64,000 nt of DNA from contig NC_134101.1 of the NCBI RefSeq assembly GCF_000715075.1, forward strand, positions 22,932,822-22,996,821. The letters run 5' to 3'. This document shows, one piece after another, positions 11,321-22,613 of this stretch. A program made the translations under genes and the position numbers. Source of the DNA: Nicotiana tabacum (lineage: Eukaryota; Streptophyta; Magnoliopsida; Solanales; Solanaceae). Every line of letters starts with the position of its first letter. Position 1 is the stretch's first letter. Under the pieces are notes generated by a model that was not told the origin of the DNA, did no database searches, and saw only the letters and a program-made list of their open reading frames with translations.

Positions 11321-11512
11321 TGTTGTGACTGGCTCGGGCCAGGTCTGCTGGACTGGCCGCTAGGAACACCCCGTGCAGGAGGCACACTAGATACTGGCGG
11401 TGCATAATAAGGCTCCTGGGGTCTAGAAGGAGCTGGAACACCGCTGGAACCTGGAAGAACTGAATGAACGGGGCGGCTCACATCACCCCTACCATGGCGA
11501 GCTGCTGGGGCA
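11321..11512 (-). pseudogene. Captured gag linker fragment inside an LTR (copy 1)
   Basis: The LTR sequence breaks at GCCCAATGGC (11320) and resumes at the CGAGGTTAAG found in normal LTR copies. The roughly 190 bp between are GC-rich and open on the minus strand. They encode a Pro/Ser/Arg-rich stretch (including HGRGDVSRPVHSVLP and PSRPQEPYYAPP) ending in PGPSQSQQ. From family knowledge this resembles the linker between capsid and CCHC knuckle of Solanaceae Ty3/gypsy Gag. It does not match the gag at 14806-16125, so the donor was another element. It cannot make a protein alone. Confidence 0.7.
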
Positions 11513-13163
11513 CGAGGTTAAGGAAGACACTTACCTTTTTGAAGTTAGGCCGATATTCCAAAATAGCCTTCTTGCTTAAATTGACCTCCGGATAGCTCAA
11601 ATCTATCCAAACTAATTGCATAACTTCATTAAAATTCATCAGAAATAATTCCGGATAATAATACGTCGACTTATAATTTTTATTCCAAAAAGTCAACAAA
11701 AGTCAATGCGAGGCCCGCCTCTCGAAACCCGAATTATTTTCATGAAATCCAAACACCCATTTCGATACGAGTTCAACCATACCAATTTTATCGAATTCTA
11801 ATAAAAACTCGACCTCCAAATCTTAAATTTTCATTTTTGGAAGATTTTGTAAAAATCTTGATTTGTTCCATTTAAATACGAATTAAATGATGGATTCAAA
11901 GGCATAATCATGGAAATTAATCAAAACTGGACAAGAATCACTTACCCTAAACACCCACATAAGAATCTCTCCAAAAATTGCCTTCCACCGAGCTCCCAAT
12001 TTGATTTTGTGTTATGAGCTCAAACCCCCGTTTTTGGGACTTTTAATTCTGCCCAGGCGTCAAAGCATCGCGATCGCGGAAGAACGAATGCGATCGCGTA
12101 GAAGGAAAGTGGCTACTGCCCAGAAGGTGTTACGCGATCGCGGAAAGAGTTGTGCGATCGCGAAGAAGGAAAATCTGGTGCCCACGAACTGAGCTACGCG
12201 AACGCATGAAGAAGCAGGCGAACGCGAACGAGGGAAAGGCATACTTACGCGTTCGCGGATTGAAGAATGTGAACGCGTAGAGGAAATATCACCCTTCTCC
12301 AGCTCACAGTTTCTTCTACATGAATGCGAATGTGGAGCTGCGAACGCGAAGAAGAGAAAGGCAGACCTTCGCTATCGCGTGAGGTATTATGCGAACGCGA
12401 TGAATAAAAATGGGGCAGATCAACAAAACACTACGCGATCGCGTCTGGAGCTACGCGATCGTGAAAGAGAGCACCAGACACCAGAAACCAGCAATCCAAA
12501 AATAGAAGAAATTGGCCCGAGGCCCATCCGAAACACAGCTGAGGCCCCCGGGACCCCGTCTAAACACACAAACAAGTTCCAGAACCTAACACGGACTCGC
12601 TCGAGGTCTTAAATCACATCGAACAATGCCGAAAATACGAATAGCACCATGAATCAAACTTAAGAACTTTCAAATCTTTCAACTTCTAAAACTTGTGCTG
12701 AAACCTATCAAACCAACCCGGACTGATGTCAAATTTTGCAGGCAAGTCCTAAATAACATAACGGAGTTGTTTCAACTCTCGGAATCGCATTCTGACCCCG
12801 ATATCAAAAAGTTCACTTCAGGTCCAAAACTCCAAAAATTAGACTTTCGCCATTTCAAGCCTAAATCGGCTACAGACCTCAGATTCACAGTCCGGACACA
12901 CTCCTAAGTTCAAAATCACCCAATGGAGCTAACGGAACCAACGGAACTCCATTCCGGAGTCGTCCTCACATAGTTCTGACTACGGTCAAAATCCTAAGAC
13001 TTAAGCTTCCGTTTTAGGTACTAAATATCTCAAATAACTCTAAATCATCCGTAAATCAAACTCGACCACACACGCGGGTCATAATACATATTGCGAGGCT
13101 GCTCGAGATCTTAAGTCACTAAACAGGGCATTAATTCTTAAAACGACAAGTCAGGTCGTTACA

Positions 13164-13179
13164 TTCTCCACCTCTTAAA
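13164..13179 (-). other. Polypurine tract of the minus-strand element
   Basis: On the minus strand TTTAAGAGGTGGAGAA precedes the LTR start TGTAACG directly. The chromovirus below has the same arrangement at 38995-39006 (AGAGGTGGAGAA). Confidence 0.75.
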
Positions 13180-14805
13180 CAAACTTTCGTCCTCGAACGT
13201 GCTAAGAATTATTCTGCGTTTACCAATTGATGATTTTACTTTTACACATATACTCATGGTTGATCCCACGTTACCGCATTTAAGATAAACCCGACAACAC
13301 CATCTCATTTGAGATTATTTCTTTTCTCCATTCTTATAAGCTTTAAAGCAAAATCCCTAACTCTCCAATCATTTCCAAAATGCCTGATTTTCACGACAAC
13401 GCACGGTATTAGTCCCAACTGGCTATAGCAACTCGTGCCTACACACACATCAACTTTCTTGATAGTGTTGAAGTACTTCAAAAATTTTCTGGGGTGTTAC
13501 ATTCTCCACCCGCTTAGGATCGTTCGCCCTCAAATACATAACATAATTTATCTCTTCCTTTGCAAATCTCAATCCTCCAAATTTTACTAACTCCCAAATT
13601 TTTCAGAAATTTCGGTAGAGTCTCCCCTGTAACGGGCCTATCCACCTGCCAGAGTAACATCAAAACAGCTCCTAACAGCACATCCACAACCCAATAAAAT
13701 ACCACAAGGTATATATCAATAACACCAATCTCAGCATTACAAGCACTGCATTATCATAATGATATCAGGACATGAAGCACATCATATGTATGCTCATCAC
13801 CACATATCTGATCTAAAAAGTTATTCATAATTAATTCCAGTATCATCAATTAATCTCATATTAACCACCACCTTATTTTGAATTTTCACAACACTGACAA
13901 CAGAATGTGAGGCATGAAGACCTCATGATTACCTACTTAGATTAATGAGTCACATTTAACGCCACCTGGGCACTCATCTCATAGGTTAAAAGTCAATATT
14001 TACAACATAAAAATGGCTGAATATGCACAGAAAATATACAAGAATTATCAGATAAGCCTAACAGGCATGACTCCCAACTAATATTATTGTACAAATTAAT
14101 TTTCACAAAGGGAGAATTTTAAACTCATAAATATTTCACCACAAGGACCTCGTCCTTATATAACTTTCACCATGGCTTGTAGCCCGGTTTAAATATTTCA
14201 CATCATATAAAAATGCGAGGATCTCATCCTCAACTCTGAATCACAAGTATTTTGTACATTGTGCCAACTGAAATTTCAATTTCCTTTCTTTCTCCTTTTC
14301 AATATATTTCATAAATAGTTTTCACAACACATAATGAACCCTCATACCGGTAGGGCATATAATTCATAAAATTGGAATCAATTATTCCAAAACAAATCGA
14401 ACCCACTGTAATGAATAATAAAAGTTACTTTTGGACTTATAGTTCTCAATGGTGCCCAAAAATAAAAATGACAGACACGGGCTCACATATTCAAATCTCC
14501 CAACAGGGATAAACATATAAGTGGGTCACGAAATTACGAAGCTCACATATAAGTAGAGCATAATAGGAGGAGTTACCTCAATATTCAAAACCGAATCAAA
14601 TTAAGGGAAAAATATCCTTTTATAACAAAATCAGGATCGCACCTATAACGTCACCATCTGGTGTATCGGCCTCAGCCAAATCATATCGATTATATCAACG
14701 GTTCGGGCCTCCACCTCTTAGGCGCCCACTACCTGCATGTCCTCCACCTCTAGCTGACTGTGCACGTAGAGTATCAACTGGAATAAAGCTTGTAGCTGGA
14801 GTGTT
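13180..14805 (-). mobile_element. Internal noncoding region of the minus-strand element (no pol)
   Basis: About 1.6 kb of AT-rich DNA between gag and the 3' LTR. Just after gag on the minus strand a short frame (about 14620-14700) reads LAEADTPDGDVIGAIL, which may be the very start of the protease region, and then stops. No protease, reverse transcriptase, RNase H or integrase motif is visible on either strand. The rest, including CACAAGGACCTCGTCC-like words, is not recognised. Confidence 0.65.
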
Positions 14806-16125
14806 CTAATGAAATCCACCCCTCCCAAGTCTGGAAAAATCTCTCATGATGTGCCTAGTATCACCACACTCATAACAACACCTCTGAGTTCGCGACTGCT
14901 CGTACTGAGTCTGTACCGGATAACTAGAATAATCACTGTAAGAATCTCGTGTCGATGGTGCACTATAAACTGGAGCACCCTGAGTAATCTGATGTGTGGA
15001 CTGAGATGACCGACTGCTCGAGCCTCTGCTATAATGGGTCATAGCTGAAGAGTAAAATCCACTGAACCCTCCAGATCTTCGAGATCTTTTGGCCTCCTTA
15101 GACTCTCTTTCCTTGCCTATAACACCCTCAATCTTCCTTGCAATCTCCACTACTTGCTGAAATGGAGTATCAGTTTGCAACTCTCGAGTCATGCATATTT
15201 TAATATCATAATTTAGCCCCTCAATGAATCTGCAGACCCGCTCTCTGATTGTATGAACCAAGATCGGTGCATGACGGTCTAACTCACTGAACCTGATAGC
15301 ATACTCTGACACTGTCATAGTGCCCTGATGCAACCGTTCAAACTCTGTGCGCCACGCACCTCGGAGAGTCTGGGGAACAAACTATTTCAAGAACATTTCT
15401 GAAAATTGAGCCCAAGTTGGTGGTGTTGCATCGGCTGGTCTACCTTCTTCATAGATTTGCCACCACCGATATGCTGCGCCTGACTGTTGAAATGTAGTAA
15501 AGGCAACTCCGCTCATTTCCACAATACCCATGGTGCGGAGAATACGGTGACAATTTTCTAGAAATCCTTGGGCATCCTCTGTAGATGTGCCACTGAAAGT
15601 ATGTGGACTATACCTTTTAAACCTTTCAAGTTTTTTTTGTTCTTCTTCTGATGCCTCTGGCCTGACCTCAGGCCGAACTGAAATAACAGGTTGTACCGGT
15701 ATTACACCCAGGACCTGACCAACGTGAGCCTGCTGCTCTGGAGTTATGGTAGGAGTCTGAGCTACTCCTCCAATCTGCGAAATATTTGGTGCAACAATGA
15801 TCAATCCCGCCTGAGTTAATGTACCAAACATACTCAGGAATTGTGCTAAGGTCTCCTGAAGTCCGGGGGTAACAACAGGTGTTTCTGGTACCTGTCCCCC
15901 AACTGGAGCTATTGGTGGCTCCTCAACTGTTGCCCTGATAGTTACTCCAGTCGCGGCACTTGCCCTTCCTCGACCTCTGCCTCGGCCTCTACGTCGGCAC
16001 CGGCCACTTGCAGCCCTAGCAGTATGTGCGGATGCCTGTTCAGCTAACCGGTAGCACGTGTCCTCACTATCTATGAGAGAATAGAGATACAAAGGCTCAA
16101 ATTCTACAATCAACAAATTCCGCAC
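14806..16125 (-). pseudogene. gag pseudogene (capsid plus CCHC-type knuckle) of the minus-strand element
   Basis: One minus-strand frame from 16125 to 14806 is broken once, by TAG at 15384-15382. The product would be the retrotransposon Gag, which packages RNA in cytoplasmic particles. In order: an Arg/Gly-rich N-terminus (RRRGRGRGRGR), a Pro-rich stretch, the retrotrans_gag capsid core (FSGTSTEDAQGFLENCHRIL; W-W and FLK motifs), a charged linker, a Ser/Tyr-rich stretch and the knuckle CYECGDTRHIMRDF. The last knuckle Cys is Phe, so zinc binding is probably lost. The start is uncertain: the open frame reaches upstream of the Arg-rich region without a typical gag start. It lies next to the PBS, as gag should. 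Confidence 0.85.
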
Positions 16126-16249
16126 GACAGGAATGAAAGAAGTGGAAATTTCCTAATAGTTCTGTAGCCTCTCGAAGATAAGTATAGACATCTCCGTACC
16201 GATCCGCAAGACTCTACTAGACGCGTTCGTGAGTCGTAGAACCTATGAA

Positions 16250-16267
16250 CCTAGAGCTCTGATACCA
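16250..16267 (-). other. Primer-binding site of the minus-strand element
   Basis: Read on the minus strand, TGGTATCAGAGCTCTAGG, an exact match to the usual plant initiator-Met tRNA PBS in its first twelve bases, two bases from the LTR end at 16270. Confidence 0.9.
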
Positions 16268-17071
16268 ACTGTCATGACCCAAAATAACACCAGAGGCATC
16301 GTGATGGCACCTAGTCTCTAAGACTAGGTAAGTCGATTTTAATTACATTTTTTATGCCATTTATTTTTTAATATGAATTAAATAGATAATCAAAACTAAC
16401 AGCGAAACAAATATAAATATACAACCTTCCCAAGACTGGTAGTACTGAGTCACGAACTCTAACTGAATACATGGAATGATCACGAGGGCCGAATATACAA
16501 TACTGTTTGATTAAAAATTAACAGTACAATGAAATGAAAAGACTCCAAGGGACTGCGACGACCAAGGAGCTCTCCCTTGAATCCTTACGATCCAGCTTTA
16601 ACTCTGCTCAAGCCCGATATCTCCAATACCTGGCTCTGCACAAAAATATGCAGAAGTGTAGTATGAGTACACTACGGTCAGTACCCAGTAAGTATCATGA
16701 CTAACCTCAATGGAGTAGAGATGAGGTACAGTCAAGACACTCACTAGTCTAATAACATGTGCAATATAATATACAAAATAATAGGAAACAAATAACATCA
16801 AGGCAACATAAAACAACCAATGATATGCACAGTAAGACAATAAAATTACCATTTAATATCGCTCAATAATTAATAAATACAATTACACCCAGTTAACTCA
16901 AATTCTTCAATTAAATATCTTTCACATATAATTCTTACGAATAAAACTCTTTTTCAAATATAATTTTGTCGAATAAATATTTTGAAAATAATTCTTTCAA
17001 TTAAAGAGTCATCATGTGACACCTCATTTCAAAATCATCAAAATACGGGTCTCAGCCCATTTTCATATTTC

Positions 17072-17360
17072 CACTGCACCTCGTGCCCATAATTAAATCA
17101 TCATATTTCCCCAGCACCCCGTGCCCTCATTTCATATCACAACTACACGGACAATTCACGTGCCAAATATCATTATTATTTCATCACAGCACTTTGTGCC
17201 CACATTTCATATCACAACTGCACGGACAATTCACGTGCCAAATATCATTATCATTTCATCACAGCACCTCGTGCCCACATTTCATATCACAACTTCACGG
17301 ACAATTCACGTGCCAAATAACTTCATCATTTACTCACGACACCCAGTGCCCACGTTTTAT
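17072..17360 (-). repeat. ~76-bp tandem array with GGCACGAGGTGCC hairpins, 5' LTR
   Basis: Three to four units of CACCTCGTGCCCACATTTCA plus CACGGACAATTCACGTGCC; one more unit than in the 3' LTR. Confidence 0.82.
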
Positions 17361-17541
17361 TTTATAATCTGTCTGGCAATAGCCACATGCTTTCGATTTC
17401 AACATAAATCATATTGTTATCAATTTACCAACAACAAGACAAATTGCACAACGTATAAAAATAAACACAAGAAAATCACAATATCACATGAAAATCATCA
17501 ACACCACAACCCCACGTCAACACATATCGTCCCTGACAATA

Positions 17542-17688
17542 GCCACCCTTATCGCTCCTATTGCCACCCTTATTACTCCTATAGCCACCCTTATCGCTCA
17601 TATTGCTACCCTTATCACTCCTATAGCCACCCTTATCACTCTTATTGTCACCCTTATCGCTCCTATAGCCACCCTTATCGCTCCACCC
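17542..17688 (-). repeat. 21-bp minisatellite, 5' LTR unit 1
   Basis: About seven copies of the GCCACCCTTATCGCTCCTATT-type unit; open frames across it are artefacts of the 21-bp period. Confidence 0.85.
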
Positions 17689-17867
17689 AGATAATATTCC
17701 AACAAACACAACCACAGTGAAATGCCACCCTTATACCTACATAATATCAACAGTGAAATGCCACCCTTATATCCTCAAAATAATAATTAACACAACACAA
17801 CTATTTACACGGGAAATTATCACGGCAACATAACAAAATCAATTCATATCACAATTTGCCCAATGGC

Positions 17868-18057
17868 TGTTGTGACTAGCTCGGGCCAGGTCTGCTGGAC
17901 TGGCCGCTAGGAACACCCCGTGCAGGAGGCATACTAGATACTGGCGGTGCATAATGCTCCTGGGGTCTAGAAGGAGCTGGAACACCGCTGGCGCCTGGAA
18001 GAACTGAATGAACAGGGCGGCTCACATCACCCCTTCCATGGCGAGCTGCTGGGGCAC
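17868..18057 (-). pseudogene. Captured gag linker fragment inside an LTR (copy 2)
   Basis: Same insert as at 11321-11512, with the same two junctions (after CAATGGC, before GAGGTTAAG). A three-base deletion and point changes distinguish it. It lies in the first duplicated unit of the 5' LTR, where the 3' LTR keeps the ordinary sequence. Confidence 0.7.
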
Positions 18058-19178
18058 GAGGTTAAGGAAGACACTTACCTTTTTGAAGTTAGGCCGATAT
18101 TCCAAAATAGCTTTCTTGCTTGAATTGACCTCCGAATAGCTCAAATCTATCCAAATTAATGGCATAACTTCATTAAAATTCATCAGAAATAATTCCGGAT
18201 AATAATACGTCGACTTACAATTTTTATTCCAAAAAGCCAACAAAAGTCAATGCGAGGCCCGCCTCTCGAAACCCGAATAATTTTCATGAAATCCGAATAC
18301 CCATTCCGATACGAATTCAACCATACCAATTTTATCGAATTCCAATAAAAACTCGACCTCGAAATCTTAAATTTTCATTTTTGGAAGATTTTGTAAAAAT
18401 CTTGATTTTTTTCCATTTAAATACGAATTAAATGATGGATTCAAAGGTATAATCATGAAAATTAATCAAAACTGGATAAGAATCACTTACCCTAAACACC
18501 CACACAAGAATCTCTCCAAAAATCGCCTTCTACCGAGCTCCCAATTTGATTTTGTGTTATGAGCTCAAACCCCCGTTTTTGGGACTTTTAATTCTGCCCA
18601 GGCGTCAAAGCATCGCGATCGCGGAAGAACGAATGCGATCGCATAGAAGGAAAGTGGCTACTGCCCAAAAGGTGTTACGCGATCGCGGAAAGAGTTGTAC
18701 GATCGCGAAGAAGGAAAATCCGGTGCCCACGAACTGAGCTACGCGAACGCGTGAAGAAGCAGGCGAACGCGAACGAGGGAAAGGCATACTTACGCGTTCG
18801 CGGACTGAAGAATGTGAACGCGTAGAGGAACTATCACCCGTCTCCAGCTCACAGTTTCTTCTACATGAATGCGAATGTGGAGCTGCAAACGCGAAGAAGG
18901 GAAAGGCAGACCTTCGCTATCGCGTAAGGTATTATGCGAACGCGATGAAGAAAAATGGGGCAGATCAACAGAATACTACGCGATCGTGACTGGAGCTACG
19001 CGATCGCGAAAGAGAGCACCAGACACCAGAAACCAGCAATCCAAAAATAGAAGAAATTGGCCCAAGGCCCATCCGAAACAAAGCTGAGGCCCCCGGGACC
19101 CCGTCTAAACACACAAACAAGTTCCAGAACCTAACACGGACTCGCTCGAGGTCTCAAATCACATCGTCCCTAACAATA

Positions 19179-19329
19179 GCCACCCTTATCGCTCCTATTG
19201 CCACCCTTATTACTCCTATAGCCACCCTTATCTCTCCTATTGCCACCCTTATCACTCCTATAGCCACCCTTATCGCTCCGCCCAGACAATATCAATAGCC
19301 TACAGCCACCCTTATTGCTCCACCCAGAT
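19179..19329 (-). repeat. 21-bp minisatellite, 5' LTR unit 2
   Basis: Same 21-bp array, partly interrupted by an AGACAATATCAATAGCC segment. Confidence 0.8.
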
Positions 19330-19504
19330 AATATTCTAACAAACACAACCCCAGTGAAATGCCACCCTTATACCTACATAATATCAACGGTGAAATGCCA
19401 CCCTTATATCCTCAAAATAATAATTAACACAACACAACTATTTATACGAAAAATTATCACGGCAACATAACAAAATCAATTCATATCACAATTTGCCCAA
19501 TGGC

Positions 19505-19697
19505 TGTTGTGACTGGCTCGGGCCAGGTCTGCTGGACTGGCCGCTAGGAACACCCCATGCAGGAGGCACACTAGATATTGGCGGTGCATAATAAGGCTCC
19601 TGGGGTCTAGAAAGAGCTAGAACACCGCTGGCGCCTGGAAGAACTGAATGAACGGGGCGGCTCACATCACCCCTACCATGGCGAGTTGCTGGGGCAT
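19505..19697 (-). pseudogene. Captured gag linker fragment inside an LTR (copy 3)
   Basis: Third copy of the gag-derived insert, in the second unit of the 5' LTR, with the same junctions as the others. Confidence 0.7.
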
Positions 19698-21348
19698 GAG
19701 GTTAAGCAAGACACTTACCTTTTTGAAGTTAGGCCGATATTCCAAAATAGCCTTCTTGCTTGAATTGACCTCCGGATAGCTCAAATCTATCAAAATTAAT
19801 TGCATAACTTCATTAAAATTCATCGGAAATAATTCTGGATAATAATACGTCGACTTACAATTTTTATTCCAAAAAGTCAACAAAAGTCAATGCGGGACCC
19901 GTCTATCGAAACCCAAATAATTTTCATGAAATCCGAACACCAATTCCGATACGAGTTCAACCATACCAATTTTATTGAATTCCAATAACAACTCGACCTC
20001 CAAATCTTAAATTTTCGTTTTTGGAAGATTTTGTAAAAATCTTGATTTTTTTCATTTAAATCTGAATTAAATGATGGATTCAAAGGCATAATCATGGAAA
20101 TTAATCAAAACTGGATAAGAATCACTTACCCCAAACACCCACGTAAGAATCTCTCCAAAAACCGCCTTCCACCGAGCTCCCAATTTAATTTTGTGTTATG
20201 AGCTCAAACCCCCTTTTTGGGACTTTTAATTATGCCCAGGCGTCAAAGCATCGCGATCGCGGAAGAACGAATGCGATCGCGTAGAAGGAAAGTGGCTACT
20301 GCCCAAAAGGTGTTACGCGATCGTGGACAGAGTTGTGTGATCGTGAAGAAGGAAAATCTAGTGCCCACGAACTGAGCTACGCGAACGCGTGAAGAAGAAG
20401 GCGAACGAGAACGAGGGAAAGGCATACTTATGCGTTCGCGGACTGAAGAATGCGAATGTGTAGAAGAAATGATCACCCGTCTCCAGCTCACAGTTTCTAC
20501 TACATGAATGCGAATGTGGAGCTGCGAACACGAAGAAGGGAAAGGCAGACCTTCGCGATCGCGTGATGTATTATGCGAACGCGATGAAGAAAAATGGGGC
20601 AGATCAACAGAACATTATGCGATCGTGACTGGAGCTACGCGATCGCGAAAGAGAGCACTAGACACCAGAAACCAGCAATCCAAAAATAGAAGAAATTGGC
20701 CCGAGGCCCATCCGAAACACAGTCGAGGTCCCCCCGGACCCCGTCTAAACACACAAACAAGTTCCAGAATCTAACATGGACTCGCTCGAGGTCTCAAATC
20801 ACATTGAACAACGCCGAAAATACGAATCGCACCATAAATCGAACTTAAGAACTTTCAAATCTTTCAACTTCTAAAGCTAGTGTCGAAACCTATCAAACCA
20901 ACCAGGACTGACGTAAAATTTTGCAAACAAGTCCCAAATAACATGACGGAGTTGTTCCAACTCTCGAAATCGTATTCTGACCCCAATATCAAAAAGTCCA
21001 CATCCGGTCCAAAACTCCAAAAATTTGACTTTCGCCATTTCAAGCCTAAATCGGCTACAGACCTCAGATTCACAGTCCGGACATGCTCCTAAGTCCAAAA
21101 TCACCCAACGGAGCTAACGAAACCGACGGAACTCCATTCCGGAGTCGTCCTCACACAGTTCGAACTATGGTCAAAATTCTAAGACTTAAGCTTCCGTTTT
21201 AGGGACTAAGTATCCCAAATCACTCTGAATCATCCGTAAATCAAACTCAACCACACACGCGGGTCATAATACATATTGCGAGGCTACTTAAGACCTTAAG
21301 TCACTGAACGAGGCATTAATTCTTAAAACGACAAGCCAGGTCGTTACA

Positions 21349-22613
21349 GTAAATTCTTATCTTCTTCCGTGATTTACTAGTTGACTTTATTATTATGTGT
21401 TTTGTGCTTCTAGTTGTATTGTGTTGGCTTTGGCTTTTTAGCACGAGACTCTGAAGAAGTATATTTCTGGTTTTTCTTACTGATTTTTGATGATTGAGTT
21501 GTTTTAAATAAAAAAAATTATTATTATGTTTTAAATTAAATGGTTTTACAACCAAAACAGTAGTTTATCTGATGCTTTAATTTAAGTACAATGTTATTTT
21601 CTTCACCCAAATAATTTCTAAAAATAAATTCAATTCTTTGTTGATTTCTTACTTGATTTAAAAATTTTAAACTCACTTTATTAGAAATAAATTGATCATG
21701 TGGATCTTATATACATTGAAGATATTGGCATGTGAATTGTCCGTGCAGTTGTGATATGAAATCAGGGCACGAGGTGCCAGAAAAATATGATGATTTAATT
21801 ATGGGCACGAAGTGCCGTGGAGATATGAAAAATGGGCCAAGACCCGTATTTTTATGATTATGAAATGAGATGTCACATGGTGACTTTTTAATTGAAGAAT
21901 TATATTCAAAGATATTTATTTGAGAAAAATTATATTTGAAAGAGAGTTATTTAGTAGAATTATATGTGAAGGAAAATTATTTGAAGAATTTGATTTAATT
22001 GGGTGTACTTGTATTTATTATTTGTTGAGCGATATTAAATGGTGTTTTGTTTTCTTGCTGTGCATATCACTGGTTGTTTTATGATGCCCTTATTGTTATC
22101 TGTTTCCTACTAACTTGTATATTATATTGCACAGGCTATTAGACTAGTGAGTGTCTTAATTGTACCTCATCTATACTTCACTCAGGTTAGTCTTGATACT
22201 TACTGGGTACCGACCTTGGTGTACTCATACTACACTCCTGCATATTTTTGTGCAGAGCCAGGTATTGGAGATATCGGACTTGAGCAGAGTTAAAGCGGGA
22301 TCGTAAGGATTCAAGGTAGAGCTGCTTGGTCGTCGCACTCCCTTGGAGTCTTTTTATTTCATTGTACTGTTAATTTTTAATCAAACAGTATTGTACATTC
22401 GGTCCTCGTGATCATCCCATGTATTCAGTTAGAGTTCGTGACTCAGTACTACCAGTCTTGGGAGGTTGTATATTCATATTTGTTCTGCTGTTAGTTTTGA
22501 TTACTTATTTAATTTTTTAAAAAATACTTTCAAAATGTAATTGAAATCGGCTTACCTAGTCTTAGATACTAGGTGCCATTACGACGCCTGTGGTGGAATT
22601 TTGGGTCGTGACA
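21349..22613 (+). repeat. Plus-strand LTR fragment, right half
   Basis: Resumes the LTR broken at 7860. It carries the GGCACGAGGTGCC/GGCACGAAGTGCC units (21760-21815), the TTAGACTAGTGAGTGTCTTA and TACTGGGTACCGACC stretches also found at 38165-38250 of the solo LTR, a CTGCA...TGCAG terminal hairpin near 22240-22260, and the end TTTTGGGTCGTGACA at 22613. The AT-rich part 21354-21715 has no close partner that I can point to. No gene. Confidence 0.78.

Larger units (their letters stand above)
10982..12620 (-). repeat. Second unit of the internal tandem duplication, 3' LTR
   Basis: Repeats the segment that starts at about 9045: minisatellite, AATGCCACCCTTATA stretch, GTAAGTG-bearing region, GCGATCGC block, and the CGGACTCGCTCGAGGTC end (about 10955 and 12595). 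Unit junctions share a short ACATCG-like sequence. In this unit the central part is replaced by the captured gag piece. Confidence 0.82.
7861..13163 (-). repeat. 3' LTR of the minus-strand element
   Basis: About 5.3 kb. It begins on the minus strand at 13163 with TGTAACGACCTGACTTGTCG, nearly identical to the start of the solo LTR at 34887. It ends at 7861. It contains a tandem duplication (units about 9045-10981 and 10982-12620). The second unit carries a captured gag fragment (11321-11512) in place of about 500 bp of ordinary LTR that is still present in the first unit (about 9381-9890). The solo LTR of the same family, without the duplication, is 3.76 kb. Confidence 0.85.
19165..20803 (-). 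repeat. Second unit of the internal tandem duplication, 5' LTR
   Basis: Repeats about 17530-19164 with a period near 1.635 kb. It begins CATCGTCCCTAACAATAGCC and ends GCTCGAGGTCTCAAATCACA, the same ends as unit 1. A further short duplication of the minisatellite edge is seen at 19285-19330. Confidence 0.82.
7861..21348 (-). mobile_element. Ty3/gypsy-type LTR retrotransposon, minus strand, gag-only, with >5-kb LTRs
   Basis: Read on the minus strand the order is 5' LTR (16270-21348), PBS (16250-16267), broken gag (14806-16125), about 1.5 kb with no pol, polypurine tract, 3' LTR (7861-13163). LTR ends are TGTAACGACC...GGTCRTGACA; the left edge reads TATCATGACC on the plus strand, one base off. 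Flanking pentamers ATAAA (7856-7860) and GTAAA (21349-21353) agree at four of five positions and look like a decayed target duplication. It is inserted, in opposite orientation, in an LTR that appears related. With no protease-to-integrase region it would need proteins supplied by other copies. Confidence 0.88.
16270..21348 (-). repeat. 5' LTR of the minus-strand element
   Basis: About 5.1 kb, beginning at 21348 (minus) with TGTAACGACCTGGCTTGTCG and ending ATTTTGGGTCATGACA at 16270. It matches 7861-13163 along most of its length. It also carries the 1.6-kb tandem duplication (about 17530-19164 and 19165-20803), but here both units contain the captured gag piece, whereas in the 3' LTR only one does. 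The repeat array at 17072-17360 has one more unit than its 3' LTR partner. Confidence 0.85.

Noticed and set aside
11321..11512. GC-rich insert in the LTR as a captured host exon
   Set aside because: The translated product resembles the retrotransposon Gag linker, so capture from another element is simpler.
17121..17720. 199-codon plus-strand frame with His/Thr/Ile-rich repeats (also 37120-37710 minus)
   Set aside because: It spans the 76-bp hairpin array and the 21-bp minisatellite, antisense to the element; composition follows the repeats.
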